Positions 30,905 to 41,342 of a stretch of DNA of 45,382 bases are shown here, piece after piece. Position 1 is the stretch's first letter; every line of letters starts with the position of its first letter. A model generated the notes under the pieces. It did no database searches and was not told the origin of the DNA. It saw only the letters and a list, made by a program, of their open reading frames with translations. The position numbers were made by a program, and so were the translations under genes. The stretch is from Nemertoderma westbladi (Eukaryota > Xenacoelomorpha > Nemertodermatida > Nemertodermatidae), in NCBI GenBank assembly GCA_032718475.1, contig JAUCBJ010005517.1:1-45382 (forward strand), written 5' to 3'.

Positions 30905-31688
30905 GAGGCTAGTGGAATGGTGTAACCATTGGAAATTGCAGTTCAATGACTCCAAGTGCAAGGTCATGCATCTAGGTTCTAGAAATCCCCAAGCAACTTA
31001 CACAATGAATGGACGTACACTTTTTCGGCAACCGAGGAACGTGATTTTGGAATTACATTTACACCAGACTTGTCCTTCACAACTCACTGCACAAAGACTG
31101 CAGCCCGTGCCATGCGAGTCATCCATTTAATACGAAGAACTTTCACATTATTTGGAAGCTCCGATGTTTACCCTCTGACCCTGTTATACAAATCCCTTAT
31201 TCGGCCTCTCCTTGAATACGACACAGTTGTTTGGTCGCCATATCTCCAACATGGTATATATTGATCGTCTTGAACAAGTACAACACCGTGCCACTCGCCT
31301 TGTACTATCGCTGGCGGAGTTGTCATATGAAAACCGACTACGTGCAGTCTAACTACAGACATTAATATATCGGCGTGTTCTAGCCGACCTTATAACAACA
31401 TACAAGTTTATCAACGGGATTGACAAAATTGAACGAAGTAATTTCTTCCAGTTTCTCTCCAAACTCCACCAATGCTCAACACGAGGCTCTTCCTTGGCGC
31501 TGTACAAAAGATCGAACTGTAGGACTCAAAGGAGGTGCAACAACTTTGCAGACAGCGTTGTAAACATTTGGAATCCTTTACCATAACCGGAAAGTGTTGT
31601 TAATGCACGTAATACCCTTGGTACTCCATGCTTGAACACATTCAAAAATAGACTAGACTGCGAAGTGTCCCTTAAAATTAATTGTTAG
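30905..31688 (+). mobile_element. LINE RT C-terminal fragment
   Basis: 5'-truncated non-LTR element. It starts in the post-motif-C region (WCNHWKLQFNDSKCKVMHLGS) and continues DFGITFTPDLSFTTHCTK, MRVIHLIRR, TLLYKSLIRPLLEYDTVVWSP. It then has DRLEQVQHRATRLVLSL, YRRVLADLITTYKFINGID and a C-terminus reading NTFKNRLDCEVSLKINC with a TAG stop. Frameshifts occur near 31038 and 31250, and in-frame stops near 31350 and 31587. It differs from the other LINE families in the window. Confidence 0.85.
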
Positions 31689-32840
31689 TGATACTCCTGT
31701 GCGCCAAGTGGCAGTATCGAAAGCGATATCTTTCGGATATCATTTCGGATACAACAATATCTTTATTAAAATCTAGCTACAGAACCTAGTATTTTCATTT
31801 TTTCAATCCCAAAAAAAACATTTTTTTGTGTTAAATTTTCAAACAGTGTTTTTTTATGTTTAATTGTTGTCCTATTTTTTGTAGTTAATTTACTTTGCAT
31901 GTTTTATTTCAGCAGTAATATTTTACCTATGCGACATACCTACGGTACCAAATTTATGTTACGTATAAGGCTATGGTTGTATCCTATAGAGTATTGTAAA
32001 ATTGTCCCTTATTAATATGTTTGCCTTTAGTACAGAGTACACTAAGTTGTTGAAGCCCTTGAACCTAAGTATGCTTTGCCGGTTTTTAATTTAATTTTAC
32101 TGTAATTTTATTTTTTTTAGTTTAACATGCAAGAAATAATAATTATTAAGATCATATAAAGTTTAATATATTTATTCAAATATCCAAATAATTCCCCATA
32201 CTTTTATTTTGGTATCTTATTATTACTTGCTATGGAACATAAGTTTGTCGAATTCGAATACAATATCATGCAGTATTTAAATGAATACATGTCTCCTGTA
32301 GGTAACATCAACTCAAGACAGGGGAGGGGGGTGGGGTTGGGGATATGTTTCATTACATACATATTTCATTCATTACATATGTACAGTATACTATTTGCAG
32401 CTGCAGTATTATAGATAACAGAATAAACTACAGGTAACTGTACACGTACAGTGCATAGGCAGGGCATGGGGCATGGGCCTAGGCAGTAGGTTAAAATCTG
32501 TTTGCATAACGATCATCTGATCATGTTACGATCGTTTTACAGTTTTACTCATTCTACGCTGACATGGCTGCATGGCTATGCCTTGCAGCCTTGATCTGCT
32601 GATTGCCTTATGCCATTTACGCCCCGCGCCATACCAGCCATACACTACGTGTACTGTACAGTCTGACAGTGTACATATACTGATATATACAGATATACAG
32701 CACATATACGGCTGAACGGTTAGACAGAAGCCTACCTTCTGACCTTTAGTCTTTCTGTCTTTAGAACACGCAAACACAGTAGGCCTACAAGTACAGCAGT
32801 TAAACGCTTAGGCCTAGCCCCAGAGCCCTGTCTGCCTGTA
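31689..32840. other. Upstream region of PDZD8
   Basis: AT-rich DNA including the 3' UTR of the preceding LINE fragment. The PDZD8 promoter and 5' UTR are expected towards the right end. TAGGCCTA occurs twice near 32781 and 32811. No promoter element could be assigned. Confidence 0.45.
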
Positions 32841-32901
32841 GCCCTAACACCTGAACACTGTAGTAACTGTAACAACATGCCCATTTGCATTCAAATTCAA
32901 C

Positions 32902-34482
32902 ATGATATTTGTTATCTTATTATCAATGTTTGCTGGCGGTGTTCTTGTGTTGCTACTTCAAGGTTTCTTATACCTAAAGTGGATTGAATTAACCGAGAAA
33001 GATGCCAATGTGCCTCTGGAGCAGGAATTCACCCCGGTGACCATATCCCAAGAACTAATAGATTCCGTCAATGAGGACAAATCGGAGACATGCGATTGGC
33101 TGAACCTGTTAGTATCTTTCGTTTACGACGAAATGAAGGACTCCTTGAGGGTGAGACAGTGGGTGAGCAGACGTCTAGACCTGGAAATCAAACAATTCCT
33201 AACGAAGAAGGGCGCCAGCCATTTGATTGAACAGATCCTGGTTCAGCAGTTCAACGTTGGAGAGTATTTGCCTGTATTCCACGACCTCAAGGTAATTAAG
33301 GTTGGCCCACAACTGGAACGGAACTCTGTCCCCAGCGAGGTGGAGTTATCCGGGTTCGTGGTTTACACCGGGGGATTCAACGTATCACTACGAGTCGACA
33401 TGGTTCTCGGTAAGACGGCCTACTTGTACGTCAAGTTAGCCCACTTGAAGGGCCGATGTAAGCTGCGGATGTCCAGACATCCCTTCACCTACTGGTCATT
33501 CTCCTTCCTGGAGGAACCCGTCATGGACATTGATGTACAGTCCAGCTTTCAGGGAAAAGGTTTGTCCAGGATAACCTCCCTGATTGTAAACCAGTTCCGA
33601 CGGACTGTAAAACGTAAACATACGTCGCCAAACTTTAAGATCCGCTTTAAACCGTTCTTCCCTCCGGATCCTCGTCCAGTTTTGGATCCGAATCCGATGG
33701 AGCGGATCTCCGGACGACCGCTCGGCTACGGCCACTGGATCGTCTCGTTGGTCTCGTGTTCCCGCGTTCCCGTGGAGCCCTCCGACCAGCTGCTCTACTG
33801 CGCCTTCTACACCGACTCCGAGGCGGACGAGGACCAACGGGGTTCTTCGATCAAGTGGAAGTCCTTGACCGCCGCGGTTTTCCGCCCGTCGGATCGACCG
33901 CTGGGTATCGGATTCTCCACGGAGGTCGTCAACCTGAGGGGCGACCGACGCACGCGATTGGTCATCTCCTACATCTCGGACGACGGGCCGGCGGCCGGGG
34001 CCAACCTCCGGAAGGGGGACGTTGTCACCGCCATCGACGAGGTCGATGTGTGGACCCCTCGGCAAGCGGCAACCGCGATGGCGGCTTCACAGCGGAACCG
34101 CATCGTGTTCGCGTTGCTCCGCGCGCGGATGCGGGTTAAACCGAACCGGTCGGAGACCGGGGGCCGGTCGGAAGGACGGCGTATGTCGCGGTTGGCGGTC
34201 CCGGAGCCGGAGCCGGAGTCGGATGGGTCCGAGATACTCTCCGAGGATTTTATCAACATCACGGTTCAGATGCAGGACCTAGCCGAGGGGCGTGTGGAGG
34301 ACGTAGATGAGCTGTCTGAAGCTGCTGTGATGGACGTGGAGTTTCCTCGTGGAATGGGGAGGGAGGATGAGGTCCCTGTGGGAGTAGGGAGGGAAGGGGA
34401 GCATCTGGAAGGTGGTAGGAAGAGCGAAGAACTCCCTGGAGTTGATGGGAGAAACCAGAATTCACCAGGAAGTGAGCAACAG
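32902..34482 (+). CDS. PDZD8: PDZD8, exon 1 (TM, SMP, PDZ)
   Basis: PDZ domain-containing protein 8 is an ER-anchored tether and lipid-transfer protein acting at contacts with late endosomes and mitochondria. This exon codes 527 residues. An N-terminal transmembrane helix (about 2-24) is followed by an SMP lipid-binding domain (about 60-253: TCDWLNLLVSFVYDEM, GEYLPVFHDLKV, FLEEPVMDIDV). A region leads to a PDZ domain at about 325-408, with LGIGF as the ligand-binding loop and DDGPAAGANLRKGDVV. An acidic Glu/Gly-rich tail ends the exon. The start is fixed by an in-frame TAA at 32845-32847, 19 codons upstream, with no Met between. It ends in phase 0 at CAACAG/GTATGT. Codon use turns strongly GC-rich from about 33660. 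Confidence 0.95.
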
Positions 34483-34722
34483 GTATGTATCTAACCTATA
34501 TAAAAAGTACCTGTATAAAAACTAACCTATACGTGTGAGTGTAACTGTCCAGTGTCCAAAAAATGATACCAGTTAAAGTGATCTTTTAAAATTCTGCTTA
34601 AATAATAATTATTGGGGCCTTTATATATAATATAACTTGTGGGATCCGCTAATATTTAAAGATATCCGAACGACAATGAATGATAATTAATTAGCTTTAC
34701 GACGCCACATTTGTTTACTAAT

Positions 34723-35540
34723 ACATACAGGGTACTGGTCGATTCGCCCCTCGACCTTTTCGCCCCGAGTCGATTCGCCCCACATTTTAGTGGCATATGG
34801 AACTGGGGCGAATCGACTTGGACAGTTGACTGATTCGCCCCACCTTCCAAGTCCATTCGCCCCAGATAATATTATTGAATGTTTTACGAATATTCTATTT
34901 AGGTACGATGATATTAGAAAGTGCAATATTGAAATCTTGTTACAAACATTTACCCTCGATTAGGCCTATGCGTTTTTTTAGATCTTCAATCTATTGCAAT
35001 AAATTACAGTAGAAATCTTTGTTACAAACACTTTTGAACCTCGATTACGCGTAATATTTTCTCAAGATCTTATAATGTGAAACAAATTGATATCCAAATT
35101 CCAAGCAAGCAACTCAAACAACCATAACAAATTTAAGCAAATGCAAATGTTGTTTCTGTCTACTTCCTTTTAAGCTTCAATATATTGAATCACGTGACTC
35201 ACATACAACAGTGACAACTCTCAAAGGCAACACTTGTGGCTCGACAAAGGTTCGAACGGGACCTAGAAGCATACATAATGAATTACATGTGAAACAAATT
35301 GACATGGTGAACCTCTGGTCATCATCTGGTACTTCTGCACTTTCTAATTTTCTACCTAAAAGAATATTGGTAAACATTCAATAATATTATGTGGGGCGAA
35401 TGGACTTGGAAGGTGGGGCGAATTGGTCAACTGTCCAAGTCGATTCGCCCCCAGGTCCATATGCCCCTAAAATGTGGGGCGAATCGAATCGACTTGGGAC
35501 GAAATGGTCGAGGGGCGAATCGACCCGCACCCATACATGT
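34723..35540. mobile_element. Fold-back element in PDZD8 intron
   Basis: Two arms of about 205 bp (34723-34926 and 35335-35540) are near-perfect reverse complements around about 410 bp. Each arm carries several copies of the string ATTCGCCCC or its complement in both directions, plus CGACTTGGACAGTTGAC. No transposase is encoded; frames inside are products of the repeat. It fits a non-autonomous DNA element with long inverted ends. The intron spans 34483-36631. Confidence 0.75.
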
Positions 35541-35589
35541 TCTATCCAAACAAATTGCAATGTTAACCTTAATTTTGTTTTATGATAAA

Positions 35590-35663
35590 ATGTTCGAGTG
35601 AGTTAATATGTAATTATTTCGGAAGAATGTTCGAGTGAGTTAATATGTAATTATTTCGGAAGA
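35590..35663 (+). repeat. 37-bp tandem duplication
   Basis: Two identical adjacent units beginning ATGTTCGAGTGAGTTAATAT (35590-35626 and 35627-35663) in the PDZD8 intron. Identity implies a recent duplication. Confidence 0.9.
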
Positions 35664-36631
35664 CAATGTTTCTAGATAGTGTCCCTGGGCTCCATCGCGC
35701 TTTATAGTTGATGAAACATGATCGAATAATACAGTACCGGTATTGTATTTTAATTTTACTAAGTATCTGGACTATATAGTATCTGGACAGTATATGGACT
35801 ATATTTAGCACGATATATTAATTTGTATTTTATTTTGTATCTTTATATACCCAATATCTAAACATATGTGATAATATTATTTCATAATGGTGTTACATTT
35901 TCACTAGGTATATCTTCGGCCTGCCCCTTCTATATCCGAGTTGGCCATTGACTTATAGAATGAGCAATTTTTATTTATTTTTATAATTTATTATTGAAAA
36001 TTTTTCAATAAACATTAAACAATAACAATAGTATGTCTGTTGGGCCGTCTGTATGTTAATACCATACTGTACTGGTACTGCTAGTTTGTGAATTAAGGTT
36101 GGTGGAAAAATGTTTTTCTTCCAATCGTTGGGTAAATGCACCTTTCTCAAAAGGTTCGTTTAGGTAATCAATTTTTTATAGTTAAAATATTATTAGGCCT
36201 ACTTAGATGAAATTTAGGGACTCGTGTCTTTATGGTAAAGAAAAGACCAACTCTTTATATTTCTATTGTGCTGATGGTGATATTATGGTCATGCGTACCG
36301 AAATCATCTCTTTAGTGTAGTGGGTCTAGCTTCAAGGTGGTCTAGCTAGACTCTAGATACTTTCAAAACGAGAATAAAAAGAGATTATGTATCGAGATAT
36401 TCTACAAGCAGGTTGGAATTACCTACTCAGCATCCCCAGTAATTCGATCATTGCGATTCAAATGACATTCTTGTTATTCTATTATTCTTGATCCCGTATG
36501 TTCATTGGTAGTATTATTTAGCATTCCTCTCGACTCGTCGAAACTTCTTAAAGATCCTTCTGCGATTCCCGTTATTATATTTACTTTATTGGAGTTTAGT
36601 TGAGTGACTGTTACACACTTTACTGTTACAG
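35664..36631 (+). other. PDZD8 intron, acceptor-proximal part
   Basis: AT-rich intron sequence without recognised elements. It ends with the acceptor TACTGTTACAG at 36631. Confidence 0.75.
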
Positions 36632-38248
36632 GTGGAGGATAACAAACCGACGCTGAGGAGACGGACATCCCAACCAACAATCCGGACACTGACAGACTCG
36701 GAACCGGACGACGACGCCGAGGATACCTCGATAGAGTTCCTCGCGGTGCCTCCGGACCGACGGGACTGCAAGTCGGACAGCGAGTTGCAGTCGCCCAGTC
36801 CCGCGGATTCCCAGTCCGGGTCCACACTGCTGTACGACGAGACAGTCCAACTGTCCCGCCCCGTCGCCGCCGCCCCCAACCCCCGGTGGATCTCCGAACA
36901 GTTCTCCTTCTTCGTCGACTCGCCGCGTTCCGAGTTCCTCAACGTCTCGCTCTGCGTGAAACCCGAGCGCGGCGACGATTCGATCCTGTGCAAGTGCGGC
37001 GTCTCGTTGCCGGAGGTGGCCTACTACTGCGGCCTCACTGTCTCCAACGTGCACCAACAGCGGGTGCCCTGGACGCCGTGCGCCCGGCCCCCCTCCCGTC
37101 CGCCCCCCAGCGCCCCCCACCCCCTCGCCGACCGCCCCGGCTTCCAGACCTCGCTCTGTTACGGCGACGTCGTCCTCCGCTTCCGATACGACCCGAGTGT
37201 TTCCGCGGCCCCGGTGATCCGTCGACGCGCGAGCGGCAGCCGGAAGCGACGCCGTCGACCGATACGCTCATCGACCTCCCTACTCGCGTCGCACACCTTC
37301 GCGAGCTACACCTTCCGACAGCCGACCAGTTGCGAGTTCTGTCTCAAGAAGATCTGGACCCGCGCGGGTTTCCAGTGCGTCCAGCCGACCTGCGGGTTTG
37401 TCTGCCATAAGAAGTGCCGCGATCGCGCCTTGGTGACCACCCCCTGCACCGCCGCTTCCCAACCCACCCCGATTCACTCGGAACAGATCAGCCCCTCCGC
37501 GTTGCTAAATAACGAGCGCAACCCGTCGGCCCCGCCTACTGTCCTCGTCTCGGACACCTCGGACGTGGCGGATCTTTCCGAATCGTCGGATATCCCGGTC
37601 GCGGAACCAGTCCGGAAGGCGACCCCGCCGTCCCGTCCGGATTCCGGCTCGGCCGGCGCGTCTCCTGCTCTCCGACTGAAGTTATCCCGGAACTCCATCC
37701 AACAGTCCCTCAATAAGTACATTCCCTCCAACTTCGATCGGTTTCTATCGAGGAAGTCTACGGCCTCTCGTCGGATTCCGGACTCCCGTATTCAGGACGC
37801 ATCCTCCCGTAGGCCGGACACGGCCTCCCGTATCCCCGACACAGCATCCCGTATGCCGGACACGGCATCCCGTATTCCGGACGCGGCCCCATCCACCGAC
37901 TCCGCCTCCCTTCGGATCCCCTCGTTGCGTCCCGACTTCCGTAAGATTTCCCTACCGTTATTCCCGCATCGCGACGGTAACTTTCTACACCGGAAGGGTT
38001 CGTTACCGGAAGCCGTGGGCGTAACCGAGTTGCGACAACGCGGCTCGACTCTCTCGGTTGCGACGGAGGCGGACGGCTTCGATGCGACCTGTAAGTCTAC
38101 CTCGTGCAACTCGCTAAGCCAATCGCATCGCGGCGTCGAGCAACGTCACTCGGTTGCTGGGCAACCCCTAGTCAGTACGACCACTGTGATTGGTCGACCG
38201 TTGGATCTGGCCGATGTCCCGACAGAGTTGAACAGTGATACTGAGTGA
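36632..38248 (+). CDS. PDZD8: PDZD8, exon 2 (C1 domain, Ser/Arg-rich tail)
   Basis: Joins exon 1 in phase 0 (SEQQ then VEDNKPTLRRR). It encodes a Ser-rich region, a second folded-looking stretch (EQFSFFVDSPRSEFLNVSL) and a C1 zinc finger at about residues 748-799. The C1 domain begins H-x12-C-x2-C (HTF...SCEFC) and ends CHKKC...C. Its middle Cys spacing is x11 then x4, against the usual x13 then x2. A low-complexity tail with five RxxDxAx heptads follows. If translation stops at TGA 38246-38248 the protein has 1065 residues. But a perfect donor GTGAGT at 38245-38250 overlaps that stop. The coiled coil known at the end of vertebrate PDZD8 is not here, so a further exon is likely and none was found in the remaining 7 kb. 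Confidence 0.9.
   Translation: MEDNKPTLRRRTSQPTIRTLTDSEPDDDAEDTSIEFLAVPPDRRDCKSDSELQSPSPADSQSGSTLLYDETVQLSRPVAAAPNPRWISEQFSFFVDSPRSEFLNVSLCVKPERGDDSILCKCGVSLPEVAYYCGLTVSNVHQQRVPWTPCARPPSRPPPSAPHPLADRPGFQTSLCYGDVVLRFRYDPSVSAAPVIRRRASGSRKRRRRPIRSSTSLLASHTFASYTFRQPTSCEFCLKKIWTRAGFQCVQPTCGFVCHKKCRDRALVTTPCTAASQPTPIHSEQISPSALLNNERNPSAPPTVLVSDTSDVADLSESSDIPVAEPVRKATPPSRPDSGSAGASPALRLKLSRNSIQQSLNKYIPSNFDRFLSRKSTASRRIPDSRIQDASSRRPDTASRIPDTASRMPDTASRIPDAAPSTDSASLRIPSLRPDFRKISLPLFPHRDGNFLHRKGSLPEAVGVTELRQRGSTLSVATEADGFDATCKSTSCNSLSQSHRGVEQRHSVAGQPLVSTTTVIGRPLDLADVPTELNSDTE
37787..37891 (+). repeat. In-frame 21-bp coding minisatellite, 5 units
   Basis: Five consecutive 21-bp units beginning CGT encode heptads of the form R-x-P-D-T-A-S (RIQDASS, RRPDTAS, RIPDTAS, RMPDTAS, RIPDAAP), residues about 913-947 of PDZD8. 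The multiple of three keeps the frame. Confidence 0.9.
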
Positions 38249-39745
38249 GTAGCTGCTCCTGTTTCGCCAACCACACAATATTTTTAGTCATTACGTTACT
38301 GGTTAACGTGCCATATAGTCAATGTTGGTGCAACACACTAGTGGAATGCCTTTTGTGTTAGAAAATATCCACATATCTTCACTACAAAGTACAAACATTA
38401 TTGCAAACAAATAAGGCGAATCAATTCGATGTAACTTTAGTAGTAAAAATAAGTTCATTTTAAGTTGCTTTTATAAAATCAAAGAAGAATCTAATTTATT
38501 TTGAGTCATAAATTGTTTATCACAGTTATTACAATTTTAATTAATTCGATTAAAATAAATACCATTATTAATATTAATTATAATTAATAGTAAATTAATA
38601 ATTAAATCAGAGCGATTAATAATTATCATTATGATTTGTTGTTCAACTCTTCTACTTACATAAATGTTGCTGCTAAAATCAGTGTGGATTTTCTATATAT
38701 AATTAACGTGATGTTTATTGTTCCTATAATATTCTACTAAACGGGCTGTTGTTGCTACTTTACGTCGCCCTGTTCTACTTGTATCGGATCACCTGACCAT
38801 TCCACCTGTCTTTACTCTCATTACCTCTCTGGATCACAAACTCAGGTTTTTTCAAACATTTAACAGCTATTATATCTGGATCTTGTTGTTTTCGATAAAC
38901 ATTTAAAGTTCAACTTGGATAAACATAATTTTTCGCAGTAAATCCGCAGTAATTTATTTCGCTCCTTTGTCCAAATCTTTGGCTCAACGCAAAGTGAAAA
39001 CGATGCCTTTCCTTTTCATTATTAATCATTATATTATAATAATATTTATTATAACTTATTATAAAGACTACATTTTTTATTATTACAATAGTATATTTAT
39101 TTACATAAGTAACATACCATTTTTGGTTAGATGGTAAATTATTGTGTTTATTTCGATTCACAGGTGTGAATTATAGTAAACCTATCTGTACTTTTCCACA
39201 TCGGTGCTTTCTATCTCTTGCGTATTGAATATTATTTCTGGTTTTAGATATTATATTAATTAATTATTTTTAATTCGCCATTTTTTATATTCAAAGTATC
39301 TAAATATTCTCATCGATTTTATGCAAAAGTTCGAGGCGAATATGTGATTTTATTTGGCAAATGTTATAATGGATATTTATTTATCTCATATTTGGGATTT
39401 GTTTTTGGTGATTTTGACAGCGCGACACTGATAAATATCATTGGTAACAAAATTTCTTTTAAATGGTGGTTTCGGTTTATAAATTAATATTGTTTAGTAT
39501 ATATGTGGTTGGTAGGTAGAGAAGAGACAAGAGAGTCATATGTAGATATATCGATATGTATTTGCAATGTGATGAGTAATATAAGATATATACAACCTCA
39601 ATTAATAATTAACCCTGAGAGATCGCAAAGGCAAGGCACACATTCCGCATGCAATGCTATGACATTTCGTATCACCTTTGAAATGCTTTTACTTTTTTTT
39701 GCTTTTACATTTTGCTTCAGTATTTACAGTGATTATTATATGGTT
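38249..39745. other. Downstream of PDZD8 exon 2, no exon seen
   Basis: Very AT-rich. If the donor at 38245 is used this is intron; otherwise 3' UTR and intergenic DNA. No acceptor-bounded coding block or coiled-coil-like sequence was found. Confidence 0.5.
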
Positions 39746-39749
39746 GTGG

Positions 39750-40735
39750 GGCGAGACACGTAGTCGGCGAGCCTTGGCATACGGTTCATATAGGGCAAAT
39801 GGGGCATGTCCGTCTGTCTGTCTGTCCGTCTGTCTGTCTGTCCGTCTGTCTGGTAAATGTTTGAACGCGAATTTCTCGGCATCGCTGGTTCGGAATTGAA
39901 CCAAACTTAGTAGGTAAGTAGTAGAGAGAAAGTTTAGAAAGTTTGTAAAGTTTGGTGAAAAATCATGCAGTCTGACGTCAGCTACGACAGATTATGTGGT
40001 TTTTAGAAAATGTTAAATTTCTCGGGAACGCCTCATTTTCCTGAGCTGAAATTTTGGTTGCTTGTAGAGAATCATGAAGTCTATCTTTTACGAAATTGAA
40101 AAGTTAAGACATTTAAGTGGGGATCCGCTAGAGACTCCGAAGTAATGACATAGGCCTACCGGTACGGTAGGCCTACTGCTGTACTTATCAGTAGTGATTA
40201 CGAAATTGCAGTATAAAACTTTAATACCTTCATTGGCCCGCTCGTTACCTCGAGCGGTGTTGGCTGAGTGGATAAGGCGTTGGACTAGCCATCCAATGGG
40301 ATCTTCTCGCGCTGGTTCGAATCATATCTCTGGCAAACTTATTTTGCACGTTTTTTATATTAAATTCTTTAAAGCCAACAACAATTACTAGAATTAAACC
40401 AACTTTTATTACATCATGCAGTCTATTAGAAATTTAGAAATAATCTGAGTTTTTATCAAAATAAGACTGTCGGACACTCGGTACCGGTAGTTTCAGACTT
40501 TTGATAAAAACTGAAATAAGTCGTTCAATCAAATGATGAATTAAACCAAACTTGTACGTATGCATGCAGTCCATTAAAAGTTTGGAAAGTATCTGAAGAT
40601 TGGTCAAAAATAGGTCAGTCGGTACCGGTGGTTTCAGACTTTTTATAAAAACCGAAATAAGTCGGGCAATTGCAGATTAAATTAAACCAAAATTTGTACG
40701 TATGCACTCTCGTGCTGCGCGAAGTCCCCACGAAC
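39750..40735 (+). repeat. Dispersed repeat R2, long copy with tandem core
   Basis: Starts GGGGCGAGACACG, GCGAGCCTTGGCATACGG, then a (CTGT/CCGT)n microsatellite at 39809-39852, AATGTTTGAACGCGAA and TTGAACCAAACTTAGTAG. A unit of about 145 bp with TTAAACCAA, CATGCAGTC, TCGGTACCGGTxGTTTCAGAC and CGAAATAAGTCG is tandemly repeated at about 40395-40535 and 40540-40680, with a third partial start. It ends at GTGCTGCGCGAAGTCCCCACG. A tRNA-like segment interrupts it at 40257. Confidence 0.65.
40257..40335 (+). repeat. tRNA-Ser-like pseudogene or SINE head
   Basis: TTGGCTGAGTGGATAAGGC (D-arm, A box), an anticodon hairpin TTGGA-CTAGCCA-TCCAA, a long variable arm typical of tRNA-Ser, and a B box GGTTCGAATC are all present. 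The loop reads AGC at the anticodon, which would be Ala in a Ser-like body. The T stem (GCTGG with CATAT) and acceptor ends do not pair, so it is not a working tRNA. Confidence 0.6.
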
Positions 40736-41342
40736 GTGTTGTCTCGTGCTATTAACACATTCCGATTAGAATCCGCATAGCTATGCTTCTTACTTCACAA
40801 AATACAACTAAAAGAATTAGCCCAGTTTGGGACAGTGCATGGAATTTACTATGACACTGTATCGCACGAGAAGGGGGTACAAACTCACATTGAGTGATTC
40901 TCGAATGTCCAATAAAATATTATCTGCTTTTTTTGTTTAATTACTGCAATATCAGTATCATAAGCTTGTAGTGTATTAGTTAATTCTGCCTGGGATAATT
41001 TTGATTTATTTTATTTTGGATTTAATAAGTATCGTTTCATCTCCATATCCAACACAGTGTCACTATTATATATTTTGTGTTATATTTATTTTCCCCCACT
41101 GTCTGTTCTGTAATGTATTATTATGTATATTATATGTTAATGTATTAATTTGTTTGTATTGTTGGTGCTATGTGCTAGTGCTATATAAAATTACTCATTC
41201 CATTCAGTAAGTTAAACAATTATTATTCTAAATCTGAGGCCGAGGTACAGCTTTAGCGATTATCCTTTTTATACAATGATGTACATCATTTTGTTACATT
41301 ATGTCAACTTATCGGTTTTTTTAATTCTTATAAATCACATAA
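40736..41342. other. Intergenic, nothing recognised
   Basis: AT-rich; the frame at 41001-41210 is low-complexity hydrophobic from T-rich sequence. Confidence 0.45.

Noticed and set aside
11080-31688. RT and integrase genes forming a defence or domesticated system
   Set aside because: All are broken, from different LINE or transposon families, and have no shared orientation or conserved partner.
33496-34065. Long antisense frame over PDZD8 exon 1, and a similar one at 36626-37120
   Set aside because: They are shadows caused by GC-rich codon bias of the true gene; their sequences are low-complexity Arg/Gly/Asp.
35389-35601. ORFs reading MWGEWTWK-like peptides in the PDZD8 intron
   Set aside because: They are translations of the inverted GGGGCGAAT repeat, with near-identical peptides from the opposite arm.
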